A stretch of 64,000 nucleotides of DNA from Candidatus Nitrosocosmicus oleophilus (GTDB taxonomy: Archaea; Thermoproteota; Nitrososphaeria; Nitrososphaerales; Nitrososphaeraceae): positions 1,550,001-1,614,000 of the forward strand of contig NZ_CP012850.1 of the NCBI RefSeq assembly GCF_000802205.1, written 5' to 3'. Numbering within the stretch: position 1 is the first letter of the stretch; each line of letters begins with the position of its first letter. This document shows positions 34,353-44,182 of this stretch, one piece after another. Both the position numbers and the translations under genes were made by a program. The notes beneath the pieces are model-generated. The model was given only the letters and a program-made list of their open reading frames with translations. It ran no database searches and was not told where the DNA came from.

Positions 34353-35407
34353 TCATGACAATACACTTTCTTCCCTTTCCTTAATGAAGATCCATTGTTT
34401 ATGTTTAAAGAATAGCAGTAACAGTAAGACAATAACCCCCATAGTTAAAATAACAATGACAAAACCTGACGGTATATTATTTAGATGTGATAAATCCAGT
34501 CCATTCATTCTATAAATACCCACTATCAATGTCAATGGCAATAATATCACACTAAAAATAGTCAAAATTCTCATAGTATCGCTTAATTGTAGGGAAACGT
34601 TTGCAATATACAAATCTCGTGTTGAATTTATGGTATCTCTATATGATTCTATTAGTTCAATTAGCTGATTTATGTCATCGTAAGCCATACGTAAATATTT
34701 AATTTCATCCTTATCTGCTTGAGTATGTGAAAGAAAATTCATTATATCGTGTGTATACCAAAAATGCCTCCTTAAAATAATAATTTGCTTTGCCACAGTA
34801 TCTAAATAACTGAACATGCTTTTTGAAGGCTTTTTATACAAAAACTTTTGCTCAAGATCAGTAATAGTATGTTCTATTGAAGTTAACAGATGTTCATATT
34901 TTCCTATAACCTCGCTAATTATTGTATAATATAAAGCATCGATATTTGGATCTTTTAATTTTTTGTTTTTCGGTTCAAATATATGTTTTATAGGACTTAT
35001 CAAATCAACATTGGGAGAATGGATAGTTATTAGCCAATCTTTTTCCTATAAACATGTAGAGTCCCTCAATAGTTAATTGTTTGAGGGTTTTGTATTGAAT
35101 GTCCAAAATTATGGTAAAAAGATAATTATCTAAAATACGTGACTGGGGTCTTTTTACTTTCTGCTTTATAAGATTGATTGCATTAATATCCCAGGTTAAA
35201 CTCTTTCTGAATATCAAGCAATTCCACATTGGTTGGATCAACTATATCAATCCACAATCTAAAACCCTTTGCAAGTTCAACTTTGCTATCATTTTCTTTT
35301 AGACCTGTGGAATTATAACAAATAGTTTTTTTGGTGGTACTTGCTTGCAATGACAGTTTGATTAGTGGTGGAATTAAAAATACTTTAGCTAAAATGATTA
35401 ACTTCAT
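34353..35407 (-). pseudogene. CorA-type magnesium/divalent cation transporter, frameshifted
   Basis: Together three frames form one CorA-family protein of about 350 aa. N-terminal cytoplasmic part: FRLWIDIVDPTNVELLDIQK, then after a G3 tract (+1 base) DINAINLIKQKVKRPQSRIL, and after an A5 tract (+1 base) DWLITIHSPNVDL. The 216-aa C-terminal part contains the long helix and two membrane segments (ILTIFSVILLPLTLIVGIY and FVIVILTMGVIVLLLLLF). The invariant G-M-N pore motif at the end of the first segment is R-M-N here (YRMNG; AGA for GGA). Frameshifts near 35200 and 35040 and the GMN change suggest a non-functional gene, but single-base assembly errors could explain the shifts. Confidence 0.75.
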
Positions 35408-35690
35408 TCTTAAGGTAGAATAATCTGAAAGTTTGTGGCAACTTTGATCTTATCAAGAGATCCAAAGAATAGGTTTCGGTGCTCTTACTGCATTTGGTTC
35501 TGACTTAAAACCTTATTATGATTTACCAATAATAAGGCCAATAATATATTATATTTAGCAATTTGAAGATCATAATGATAATTTGACTTTTGTTATTGCT
35601 ACCTACTGGATATTTTAATTCTATCGGGTAAAATGTCTCTTTACTTGTGGGCCTATTATAGTATGTTGTTCATAAGAAAATCTTTTAATA

Positions 35691-36078
35691 ATGGGTGAAA
35701 TAATTGATAAAGTCAAGGAAAAATCAAAAGATGTAAAAGATGCAATTGTGGACTCTACGAAAGATGTTGCAGACAACGCAAAGGATACTTTAGACCAAAC
35801 CGAAAACATATCGGTAAATTCAACTGATAAAGAATAGGAAGAAGGAATTGCTGCGACAAACAAGAATAGAAAAAGTGATCCCTTAACAGAGTATTCAGAT
35901 TAGGAACCCATGACTCCTGCTAAATTACTTACAGGAGAACCTACGGCAGTCGAGACCCAAGCGATCAGAAAATTACTTCAGAAGGTCAGACAGGTACGAA
36001 TACTGAACAGGTACGAATACTGAACAGGCAAGCGAAATGTACCGAAAACGGGGAATGACTAAGATAGAAAAGAATTAA
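35691..36078 (+). pseudogene. decayed small-helix protein, paralogue of 58119-58523
   Basis: An ATG at 35691 (A-box TATTATAGTA about 28 bp upstream) opens a 48-aa frame: MGEIIDKVKEKSKDVKDAIV, DSTKDVADNAKDTLDQTENI, ending at a TAG (35835-35837). Readthrough continues EEGIAATNKNRKSDPLTEYS, D, then another stop, EPMTPAKLLTGEPTAV, and a frame change, matching the longer protein at 58119-58523. A 17-bp tandem duplication (unit CAGGTACGAATACTGAA, two copies starting near 35993) further disrupts it. The N-terminal 48-aa frame may still be expressed, since amphipathic coil is retained. Function unknown. Confidence 0.6.
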
Positions 36079-36418
36079 TCAAGATGAAGCAAATAGTTAC
36101 TAAGGACAAATATCTAGAATTTACTTTCATGAATAACCTTAGTCACCTGGTCTCCCTTTTTGGAATGGCAAAATATTAAGGATAATTGGGATCTCATTTA
36201 TTAACAAGTATCACGAAACCAGCAGTTTTACGGATGGATAATGGATTGTATCATTTCAGATGAAATATTTCTATGGAAAATTGATTAAAACAGTAGAATT
36301 CTTTTATAGTCTTAGATTCTTCGAAGCCAATCACTCAATATCGGAACTACATACTTACAATTTGCTTTAATCAAATAATTAGCCTGCTTCTAATTAACAA
36401 TACAAATAATCACGGAAG
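36079..36418. other. intergenic region, nothing recognised
   Basis: AT-rich. No gene or notable repeat seen. Confidence 0.4.
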
Positions 36419-37183
36419 TTATAGAGGGATTCCGGGTCTGTTTTTTTCTATTGCTTCACTGTCATACTTAATCTCTTCTTTTGTTATTTCTTCTGCTATT
36501 GTTTTAGTTTCAGTTCTCGGTTTTTTCTTTACTATTACTTCCTCTCTAACAAAGGATTTTTTTGTAATTACAGGCTCTTCTTTCTTGATTGGAATCAAAA
36601 ATTCTTTCTTTGAATACATTGAATCTTCGCTCTCGGCTTCCTGAGGGGGTTCTTGATTGGAAGTATCATTCTTGTTTGAATTAATATTTGTTCCTTTGTC
36701 AAATGAATTATCATTCATTATGATATCTCTTCTTTCAATTGTTACATTTTCATGCATTAACTCGATCTCTACATTCTTACTTTCCCTTATAGGTTCTTTT
36801 GTAATTTTTATATTATCTTCAGTAATGTTCTTGGTTACATTTAGATCTTGACTTATCAATGGGATTGACATTTCTTCTCTCCTTATCTTATCCGGTGATC
36901 CTGAGGAAGAACTATCATTAAAGACACTTCCCCCAATCTTTTGTTCATAAGTTTGGAGATCTGACTCATTTAGCGAGAAGTTTAGGAAAACTCCATTAAA
37001 GTGTTTCACAGAAGTTTTCGGTAGATGGTATATTTTCTTATTAAACATACCCACTTCGGTAACGATATAGTCGCCTGATATTACTTTAATCGTACCAAAG
37101 TCTATGCCATTCTCACCTAGTGCTTCCTTTCCTATAACTTCATCCCATTTGATCTCATTGTTATTTTCAGATGACATATACAT
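36419..37183 (-). CDS. PRC-barrel-like plus DUF2382 (YsnF/AvaK) protein
   Basis: A 254-aa protein. The N-terminal domain (about 8-80) matches the PRC-barrel-like domains here (IKWDEVIGKEALGENGIDFG, YIVTEVGMFNKKIYHLPKT). The C-terminal region has the DUF2382 pattern in two parts: IPLISQDLNVTKNITEDNIK / KEPIRESKNVEIELMHENV and FLIPIKKEEPVITKKSFVRE / VIVKKKPRTETKTIAEEI. These repeat as beta strands with alternating K, E, T. DUF2382/YsnF proteins are linked to stress in bacteria, but the function is not established. No signal or membrane segment. The spacer between the parts is Asn/Ser-rich. It is in a run of three such genes on the minus strand. Confidence 0.8.
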   Translation of the reverse strand: MYMSSENNNEIKWDEVIGKEALGENGIDFGTIKVISGDYIVTEVGMFNKKIYHLPKTSVKHFNGVFLNFSLNESDLQTYEQKIGGSVFNDSSSSGSPDKIRREEMSIPLISQDLNVTKNITEDNIKITKEPIRESKNVEIELMHENVTIERRDIIMNDNSFDKGTNINSNKNDTSNQEPPQEAESEDSMYSKKEFLIPIKKEEPVITKKSFVREEVIVKKKPRTETKTIAEEITKEEIKYDSEAIEKNRPGIPL

Positions 37184-37478
37184 GATACTTATTTAACAAA
37201 TTATATATGGTTGATAGGATTTTATTTCCACGTATCTATTTCTCTTGTATTGCACAACCATTTCGATACTTTCGAAATTTTTTTTAGAAAGGTGGATAAA
37301 TTATTTATCTTTACTTTTTAGGTTCAAAAAATAAGTATTATTTAATTTTGTAACTTTAAATCTTTTTTAATACTGTCATTAACAAACACTTTGCATTTTT
37401 CAATTGAAATGCTACTACAAATGGCTATCCTATTAAATTACTTTTGTGCAGATAATTAATTTTATTTTGATCCGAATG

Positions 37479-37652
37479 AGTATGAATGATGAAATCCTTC
37501 TAGGAACAATATTAGATAAAAGAGCAAATAAACAAAAAACTAATTTTTTTATAGAGAAAAGAAAAGCAATGGAAAAAAGTAAGGATATTGAAGGTAATTA
37601 CTCCATCAAAGAAAACAAAATGATAGGTGACTCTGTGGTATCCTGGCAATAG
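37479..37652 (+). CDS. hypothetical small charged protein
   Basis: A 57-aa basic/acidic protein from the ATG at 37479 (a longer in-frame start at 37446 adds 11 residues). Reads MSMNDEILLGTILDKRANKQ, KTNFFIEKRKAMEKSK, with a polar tail. No family, no hydrophobic segment. TTAATTTTATTTTG about 25 bp upstream could be an A-box. It lies between two minus-strand DUF2382 genes, on the opposite strand, so it may be a spurious frame. Confidence 0.35.
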   Translation, partial: SMNDEILLGTILDKRANKQKTNFFIEKRKAMEKSKDIEGNYSIKENKMIGDSVVSWQ

Positions 37653-37784
37653 GAATTAATTGCCGACCACATAAATATGGACGTTACACAAGTCAAAACC
37701 TTCAAAACAGATCAGACTTCAATGTCTATCTCCTCATTTAAGGCTATCAACCTACGATTCACATTAGTTGAAACCTCTTGTTTT

Positions 37785-38561
37785 CTAGTTTAATGTCTGC
37801 TCCTCTTTTACTCTTGTAGGTTCGATATCGTTTGATTTCATGTGCTCTTGAATCAATTCCTCTGTTATTGTCTTTTTTTCAAACAAAGTTTCTTTCTTTA
37901 CTACTACTTCTCCTTTAACTCGAGATCTTTTCACTATAAGGGGTTCTTCTCTTTCAAGCGTCATGCTTATTTCCATAGTTTCATCCTGTCTTCTCCACTC
38001 CTCTTTCTCCTCGTTTTTCTCTATTTGAGTAACCGATAAATCACCATCTGATTCATAAGAAATGGGCTCATCTTTCTTTCTAACAGTATTTTCCTTAAAA
38101 GGCCTTTTTGTTATTGTTAATTTATCATATATTAACTCAATCTCTACTTTGTTAGTTTCCTTAATTGGTTCTTTTATTATCTGCATATTCTCCTCTATCG
38201 TCTTTTTAGTTACTTCTAAATTCTCATCAATCAGTGGAATAATTGTCTGTACCTCTTGTGACATGTCTGATGCTTTAAAAGATGAGTATCCTTCGAATAA
38301 ATTATCCTCTATTTGTTCGTAACTTTTTAGATCAGATTCATTGATCTTCAATTTCAAAATTTCTCCATCAAAACTTTCTATTGATGAAACTGGGAGATGA
38401 TATTTTTTCTTATCTATTAAACCTCTTTGGGTGACAACAAATGTATTCCCTATCTCTATAACTTTTCCTAAATCGAGTCCGTCAATTCCTATAACTTCTT
38501 TCTTTATGACCCCGTCAAGATTAATATTCTTAGACTTTATTGATTCATCCTTACCAGACAC
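37785..38561 (-). CDS. PRC-barrel-like plus DUF2382 protein
   Basis: A 258-aa paralogue of 36419-37183. N-terminal domain: INLDGVIKKEVIGIDGLDLG, FVVTQRGLIDKKKYHLPVSS, FDGEILKLKINESDLKSYEQ. DUF2382 part: IPLIDENLEVTKKTIEENMQ, KEPIKETNKVEIELIYDKLT and MTLEREEPLIVKRSRVKGEV, VVKKETLFEKKTITEELI. The central linker is acidic. Domain order equals that of 36419 and 43102. It is 42 bp from 38604-39356, so the two may form an operon, although a TATA-like TTCTATATATTAGG lies in between on the same strand. Function unknown; envelope or stress-related roles are guesses. Confidence 0.8.
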   Translation of the reverse strand: MSGKDESIKSKNINLDGVIKKEVIGIDGLDLGKVIEIGNTFVVTQRGLIDKKKYHLPVSSIESFDGEILKLKINESDLKSYEQIEDNLFEGYSSFKASDMSQEVQTIIPLIDENLEVTKKTIEENMQIIKEPIKETNKVEIELIYDKLTITKRPFKENTVRKKDEPISYESDGDLSVTQIEKNEEKEEWRRQDETMEISMTLEREEPLIVKRSRVKGEVVVKKETLFEKKTITEELIQEHMKSNDIEPTRVKEEQTLN

Positions 38562-38603
38562 AAATTTTTTTGTATAACATAATATTTAATCATGTTCTAT
38601 ATA

Positions 38604-39356
38604 TTAGGTAAATTCTTCCTTCTTGCCATCAGGATATTTGACAGTAACTTTTTCCTTTCTAACTTCTACGTTAACGTGACGCTTTTCAACAATTCGAGAT
38701 TTTTTAATTGTTATTTCTCCAAGCTTTACCATTTTTTTATCTATTATTACTTGTTCTCCCCAAATAGGAATAATTTGTTCCTCTTCTTCAAAGCTATTAT
38801 TGTTATTGATATTGTCAGAAAGTTGGATCTGACTATTAACTGTACTATCTTCAGAATTAGACAGTAATGGCTTTTTTTCACTCTGACTAGACTCCTTCTC
38901 AGTAGGAAGCAATGTTGTTTTTGTTGTATCTTCATCCTTTTGTAGCTGTATGTCCAAATCATTTGGGTAATGGCGATTATATCCACTCCTTCTCTTATCG
39001 TGTTGATTCGCATCTACTTCAGTTTGGTTAGGATTAAACACTTCTGAAATTTTTTCCTTAACTTTTGAATAAATCTCAACTAATTCATTGTGACTGTAAG
39101 AGTCAAATTCTTTTCCATTTATGAACATCTCCTCATAATTTATAGGGACTTCAATTTTTTTTGTTGATTTTATCCACCTTTTTTCCAAATATAGTTTCGT
39201 CTCTGTAACCTCTTTCGTAACCTCAAATTCTTCCGCATGGATCGGAATTCTTTCTACAATTACTTCTTTTAGTTGCGAATTAATGTCCCGGGAAGGAAGA
39301 CTATCTTTAATCGGGGTAATTATATTGTCATGCGGGACTATAGAATTGTTATTCAT
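38604..39356 (-). CDS. DUF2382-containing protein without a PRC-barrel domain
   Basis: A 250-aa relative of the neighbouring genes with two separated DUF2382-like segments. The first (about 20-95): VIVERIPIHAEEFEVTKEVT, TETKLYLEKRWIKSTKKIEV, PINYEEMFINGKEFDSYSH. The second (about 195-250): IIPIWGEQVIIDKKMVKLGE, ITIKKSRIVEKRHVNVEVRK, VTVKYPDGKKEEFT. Between them is a 100-residue Asn/Ser/Asp-rich linker. It lacks the N-terminal PRC-barrel domain and starts instead with a polar leader. The first gene in the run on the minus strand, it may be transcribed first. Function unknown. Confidence 0.7.
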   Translation of the reverse strand: MNNNSIVPHDNIITPIKDSLPSRDINSQLKEVIVERIPIHAEEFEVTKEVTETKLYLEKRWIKSTKKIEVPINYEEMFINGKEFDSYSHNELVEIYSKVKEKISEVFNPNQTEVDANQHDKRRSGYNRHYPNDLDIQLQKDEDTTKTTLLPTEKESSQSEKKPLLSNSEDSTVNSQIQLSDNINNNNSFEEEEQIIPIWGEQVIIDKKMVKLGEITIKKSRIVEKRHVNVEVRKEKVTVKYPDGKKEEFT

Positions 39357-39577
39357 AAATAATATATATTATTAATATTTATAATAGTGTGCAAAATACT
39401 TTGAGTATTACTTTTGATTCTTGTATTCATCCATTTAGATCATGCATACATACTAATATTGAATTATTTTGAACAGGCATTCATTAATAACTCACTTATA
39501 ACAGATACCGTTCATAGTTTAGGTAAGGTAGTTGTGTTTTTTACTATGCTTATTAACGATGATATATACTTTATTTA

Positions 39578-39868
39578 TTGATTAAAATTAAAGAAGTTAA
39601 CACTGACCAAGTAAAAAAAGGAATAGGTAAGATTGAGGTCAGGCTGGAAAATAGAGAGGTAGTCACGTTTGAAAGTTATCCCGTTGTGGTTAACTCGAAA
39701 GACCTGAAATACATTCATTATGAAATACAAAAAAAGCAAGATGATCTTAAAGATCGTGGTAATGAGAAACATGGGATAATTGACAAGGCAAAACAGAAAG
39801 CTTTAGAACTTAAGGATACCGTTGCAGACACCGCTAAAGAGTTATCAAGTCCACAAAAGAATGAATAA
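39578..39868 (+). CDS. hypothetical protein with a beta-rich N-terminus and amphipathic tail
   Basis: A 96-aa protein with a TTG start (frame begins at 39578). The N-terminal half is beta-rich (IGKIEVRLENREVVTFESYP, VVVNSKDLKYIHYEIQKK), the C-terminal half a charged helix (IIDKAKQKALELKDTVADTA). The helix resembles in rhythm the decayed protein at 35691-36078 (VKEKSKDVKDAIVD). No family is recognised. The minus-strand frame of similar length is a shadow. An AT-rich A-box region precedes it. It faces the DUF2382 run divergently. Confidence 0.5.
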   Translation: MIKIKEVNTDQVKKGIGKIEVRLENREVVTFESYPVVVNSKDLKYIHYEIQKKQDDLKDRGNEKHGIIDKAKQKALELKDTVADTAKELSSPQKNE

Positions 39869-41106
39869 TATGTTATATACTAGTTTCCTTCGACTTAGTC
39901 ATATATTTACTAAATAGATAAAAACTACGAAGACCTCTCGTGCCTCTACCCGATGGAAATCACTATAAACATCACTTCGCTCATTAGAGCCAAGTGTGCA
40001 GTCAAGATGCAAAAGAACACTCATAACATCTTGCCGAGATTGGAAAAAGAAATAATGGTTATTCACGGGATAAAAAAAATAATGCCAATACCCCGTTATC
40101 CTATTTATTTTCAGTGAATCTCATTGGATATTATGGCCACCTAAAAGGTATGTATTAGCCATTCATTTTTAATAATTTTTATAACAATTACAACTGAACA
40201 TGAAAAGATCATAGGTTAATAATTATTAATACAAATCCCCCGTACGAGATTTAGCTAGTCAAATAATAAGATTTGGTTTAGCAATTATTTCATTTAGTAT
40301 CGATATTTAATATGACCTTCCTGCAGTTCAAACAATCATATAATAAATTTATCACCACTAAAAGAATTGGGCCAAAAATATGACATTATAAACCATGTTA
40401 AATAAAACCCCATACCAGTCTAGGAGCAATAGACATTTTCTGACAGGAGAACAGATCATGAAAAAAGTAATAGAGACTACTTCAGTCCGTCTGGTCTTTT
40501 TTTGATGCGTAGATAGAGGAATAAATTTCCTCACACCGAATCTTCTCCCTTATTACGCATTTATAAATGATTAAACAGACGTTTGAAGATTTATTCATGC
40601 GAAGTTTACTTGCCTTTTTCTCAGGCCTGTTCTTGATACTATACCTTCATTTTTTGAAAAATCCAAGTGTTTTACAACTTTGTCTTGAGAATGTTAAGTT
40701 TATGATAATGATTGTATCTTTTATCTTATACCTATGATAGGTAATGCTCATCTTTTCTTTTTTTACGAGGAGCTGGAACCTTTGCTTTGTTAATATCTGA
40801 AGTAACTGGGACTATACGGGAATCTTCGGTGTTAATTGACTACAAGATTTAGAAGTATTAAGACTTTCCACCTGAGGTTAATTTAGAATATCATCTCTAT
40901 GTTCTCAAGGACACTCGCAGCATAGTAAAAACGAATATGTTTCAATTTGGAAAAAGTATGGACGAATCTTTATTATTTTGTTTCTTAAATATTTTTACAA
41001 TTTATTAAAAAAAATGATGAACCAAGAACTATCAATATAGATCTTGTATTATTACTCTATTTTTTTATTGGTTATTGTGGAGTGAAAGGGTTGTTGAAGA
41101 GATAGA
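39869..41106. other. long intergenic region, one small membrane ORF candidate
   Basis: Over 1.2 kb without a confident gene. A 56-aa frame at 40567-40737 (+) reads MIKQTFEDLFMRSLLAFFSG and LFLILYLHFLKNPS followed by a second hydrophobic stretch (KFMIMIVSFILYL), which could be a two-TM microprotein. Nothing else is seen. Confidence 0.35.
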
Positions 41107-41511
41107 TTATGAATTTGTCATATTGCCCATTTCAATTGTAGTTTGGTTAAATGGCACTGTGGTCTTATTGGCGATAGTGGTCATAGCAGGCCCCGTGGGT
41201 TGAATTAGTGTTTTATTTTCAAGATTTGATAAATTTCCAGGTTGCTGTGTCAATGTTTGGTTTCCGAGTGGTTGAATTTGGGATTGATCTATCGGCTTTG
41301 TTGTTTGATTAACAGTAACTGTCGTTTGTTCGGCTGGTATGGTAGTCTGATTTGCTATTGTTGTTTGTGGCTTTTCTGTAATAGTTGCCATTGTCTCGTT
41401 TTGAGAAGTTGCATTTGTTTGATTTTGATTTTGAGCGTATACTGTTCCAGTGTATGCCAAAGTAAAAAGCAAAGCGGCAGTGCACACCAGAATGATGAAA
41501 GTGTTTTTCAT
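41107..41511 (-). CDS. secreted Thr/Asn/Gln-rich, sequon-dense protein
   Basis: A 134-aa exported protein. The signal is clear (TFIILVCTAALLFTLAYTG, about 3-21; cleavage likely after VYAQ at about 27). The mature protein is low-complexity, built of N-x-T repeats (NQT, NAT, NET, NKT) and TTI / TTV strands, with at least ten N-glycosylation sequons. No cysteine. It looks like a surface or cell-wall linker protein and is like the small secreted proteins at 18619 and 53960 in composition. A TTTAAATA A-box about 26-30 bp upstream of its ATG supports the start. Confidence 0.65.
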   Translation of the reverse strand: MKNTFIILVCTAALLFTLAYTGTVYAQNQNQTNATSQNETMATITEKPQTTIANQTTIPAEQTTVTVNQTTKPIDQSQIQPLGNQTLTQQPGNLSNLENKTLIQPTGPAMTTIANKTTVPFNQTTIEMGNMTNS

Positions 41512-41969
41512 TAGTACAATTTAGATTCTATACTTTAAATAGATCTTATCAAACCTTTCCCTCATATTCTACCCTGCTATCCGTATTATGACTTTAATGC
41601 CTAAATCCGAATTTTAGTAACGAGGGATTCGAAATAAGAATTTGGTAAAAGACTGAAATAAAAAAATGTCATTATGAAAGCCAGAATTGGAAAAAAGAGA
41701 AATGTGAATAATTTATTCGATTGGCTGGAATAAAAACTGCGTATCTGACAGAAATATCACGCCTGGAAATAAATGTCTAGATTAGTTTCATAATAATAGA
41801 AAAAATGATAATCCAAAATATGGTGACATTTTAGATGATATTGACATTTGAATTTCACCCGCCCATTTACTCGATTATGTGGTTATAGTTGTGTTGTTGT
41901 TATTTTGGTCTCTGTTTATCATGTCCTATTGGTTGGACAAATCAGAACATCGGTAAAAAATTCATCCTT
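41512..41969. other. intergenic region, nothing recognised
   Basis: AT-rich, no gene or repeat seen. Confidence 0.4.
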
Positions 41970-42326
41970 TTATGACTTTGGTTCCCAAACCCCTATTATG
42001 TTTTGTTGAGGGTCCTTCAATATAGCAAAGTACCCCTCTGAGACCTGCTGCTTATCCAAAACAATTTCGGCTCCAGCAGTTTTTGCTTTACCGACACACT
42101 CGTCTAATGAATTAACTTCCACATACATTGTAGGTTTTTGTTCCGCATTACGTCTTTTTAGTATGGCTCCTTTTATTCCAGCGTTTTCCACGTACCAGTA
42201 GTCAGAAGTGTCATTACCTTTTTCAAATTCCCAATTAAAAATTGATGAATAAAATCCTTTTAATTGTTCAATATTGTCTGATGGTAATTCAAAATAGTTG
42301 ATTGTGTTTAAGGAATTGTTTGACAT
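41970..42326 (-). CDS. VOC-family (glyoxalase-like) protein
   Basis: A 118-aa vicinal oxygen chelate protein counted from the second ATG (42326); a longer frame opens at 42338. It shows the paired beta-alpha-beta-beta-beta module: NYFELPSDNIEQLKGFYSSI, FNWEFEKGNDTSDYWYV, MYVEVNSLDECVGKAKTAGA, VLDKQQVSEGYFAILKDPQQ and the end IIGVWEPK. The pattern is of the glyoxalase/bleomycin-resistance superfamily; metal ligands appear incomplete, so it may bind rather than convert a ligand. It lies 20 bp downstream of the SRPBCC gene (42347-42805) on the same strand, suggesting a two-gene operon. Confidence 0.85.
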   Translation of the reverse strand: MSNNSLNTINYFELPSDNIEQLKGFYSSIFNWEFEKGNDTSDYWYVENAGIKGAILKRRNAEQKPTMYVEVNSLDECVGKAKTAGAEIVLDKQQVSEGYFAILKDPQQNIIGVWEPKS

Positions 42327-42346
42327 TTTGGATCTCAATAAGGTGA

Positions 42347-42805
42347 CTAACTTGATTCTAGCTTTTGTTTTACTGTTTGTGCTGCTTGCTGTATTCCTTG
42401 TCTAATTTTATTTTCTGCTTGACTTCCAGTCAGGAAGTTAGCAATCTTTCCTGTTGTTGGTAATTCGTAGTTTATAGTATGATTTACTGTCGTAGTGTTA
42501 CCACCATTACTTTGAAAATCTTGTATACTTTCCCAGCTTTGAAACGGACCTTCTGTTTGTCTAGTGACAAGTCTTTTATTTTGTTCTTTTTGAGCAACTT
42601 CGAGGATCATTTCATCTTTTTTGCCCATATATTCTCCTTTTACTTTCATTTCAGAACCTTCTTCAGTTTTTTGCCCTGAAAGATTTTCTGATTCTTTAAC
42701 TATATCACGTGGCAATGAATCCTTAATATTGTCAGGATTTGTATAAAACTCAAAAACCTGTTCTACAGGTGCTTGGATGTCGACATTTGTTGTTATTGTC
42801 GTCAT
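42347..42805 (-). CDS. SRPBCC-family (START/polyketide cyclase-like) protein
   Basis: A 152-aa protein from the ATG at 42805 (an upstream in-frame ATG at 42838 adds 11 basic residues). The SRPBCC fold is seen: TITTNVDIQAPVEQVFEFYT, NPDNIKDSLP, a beta-sheet with VKGEYMGKKDEMILEV, GPFQSWESIQDF, and a C-terminal helix (AENKIRQGIQQAAQTVKQKL) forming the pocket lid. Such proteins bind hydrophobic ligands. It is directly upstream of the VOC gene, an arrangement common in co-transcribed ligand-binding pairs. The ligand is unknown. Confidence 0.85.
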   Translation of the reverse strand: MTTITTNVDIQAPVEQVFEFYTNPDNIKDSLPRDIVKESENLSGQKTEEGSEMKVKGEYMGKKDEMILEVAQKEQNKRLVTRQTEGPFQSWESIQDFQSNGGNTTTVNHTINYELPTTGKIANFLTGSQAENKIRQGIQQAAQTVKQKLESS

Positions 42806-43101
42806 TAAAAATCTTTTGAAGGCAAACCTTATATTCAACCAAACCTTGCAAAATGATAGTTAGCACTAGTAAAGAACCATATTCACAATTTTCAAAAGTC
42901 AAAATCATTAATCATCTTCTTTGCAGTATGCCGATGGGTGTATCCTATACAAATCGATATCACCTATAATAATAACGAATATTATGGTCGTATAAATTGT
43001 TATTTTGTAATAATAACTTACTAGTGTAGACAAACTATGACTATTACCATGGATAGTAATATTGTATCTATCTATATAAACAATGTTATATAACTTAGTT
43101 T

Positions 43102-43743
43102 ATGAGTTCAACTATTAATTGGAATGACGCAATAAAAAAAGAAGCCAGAGGTTCGAATGATGAGGATTTTGGTGAGGTTCAAGATTTTTCAAATGGTTAT
43201 GTTTTTGTACAAAAAGGTATTATCAATAAAGAAAAATTCTTCATACCTCAAGAAAAGGTTGAAAGTTTTGATGGCGATATAGTTCGTTTTAGTATTTCTG
43301 CAGAAGAAGCAGCAAGCAAATATCAGGGTGAAGTCTTTCTAGAACCATCTCAGAGTATGGAAGAGCAAACGTCACATTCAGAAGTAAAAGATGAAGTGAC
43401 AGTACCACTCACTGAAGAAAGATTAGACGTAAACAAAAGAGTTGAGGAAAGCCATACTACTATTACAAAGGAACCAGTTACAGAAACAAAAACTATCGAA
43501 GTGCCAGTAACACATGAAGAAGTGTCAATCGAACGAAGGCAACCAACCGGAGACACATCGACCACACAAGAACCAATTACTTCAAGAGAAGATATCGAAA
43601 TACCCTTAAAGAGTGAAGAAGTAGAAGTTTCAAAGACTCCTTATGTAAAAGAGGAAGTGGTGATAAAGAAAAAACCAGTAACAGAAACCAGACAAGTTAC
43701 AGAAGAGATCACATCTGAGCAAGTTAATACAGCAAGTATGTAG
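43102..43743 (+). CDS. PRC-barrel-like plus DUF2382 protein
   Basis: A 213-aa protein in the same family as 36419 and 37785, opposite strand. N-terminal domain: INWNDAIKKEARGSNDEDFG, YVFVQKGIINKEKFFIPQEK, VESFDGDIVRFSISAEEAAS. DUF2382 region: VPLTEERLDVNKRVEESHTT, TKEPVTETKTIEVPVTHEEV, SIERRQPTGD and IPLKSEEVEVSKTPYVKEEV, VIKKKPVTETRQVTEEI. This is the best match to the two-half DUF2382 consensus in the window. Not secreted. The frame opposite (43350-43565) is a shadow. Upstream, TATATAAAC about 30 bp before the ATG is a candidate A-box. Confidence 0.82.
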   Translation: MSSTINWNDAIKKEARGSNDEDFGEVQDFSNGYVFVQKGIINKEKFFIPQEKVESFDGDIVRFSISAEEAASKYQGEVFLEPSQSMEEQTSHSEVKDEVTVPLTEERLDVNKRVEESHTTITKEPVTETKTIEVPVTHEEVSIERRQPTGDTSTTQEPITSREDIEIPLKSEEVEVSKTPYVKEEVVIKKKPVTETRQVTEEITSEQVNTASM

Positions 43744-44182
43744 TATGCAAGAATAGTGAGATTTGATATAGGTATTTCTAAAATACCTAAAAATTTTAGA
43801 AACGATTATTCTATTTTGTAATCATCCTTAGTATTATACAAATTAATATAATAAATAATGCAACTTATACTATTATATAGTATCATAATCATTTGACCAC
43901 AACTACAGAAAATGTAATCTGTACAAACTAGTGGTTATTACAAGCATACAGATGCTCAATGAATTGTAAAAAGGAAATGATGACGTGGCTATTAATAATG
44001 TATTCTAAGAATTCAGTCACGCATATTCTCCTTTTAATATAGAAAGTAAGAAAATGAATATTTTTCTAGATTCATTTTATATTGGTGATAAATATATGCC
44101 TGAATTAATTAGCGGTTAAAAATAATATAACTATCAGATGCATTCTAAGTCTTTACTATAATTAGTAATTATATTTCTAATC
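43744..44182. other. intergenic region, nothing recognised
   Basis: AT-rich, no gene seen. Confidence 0.4.
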
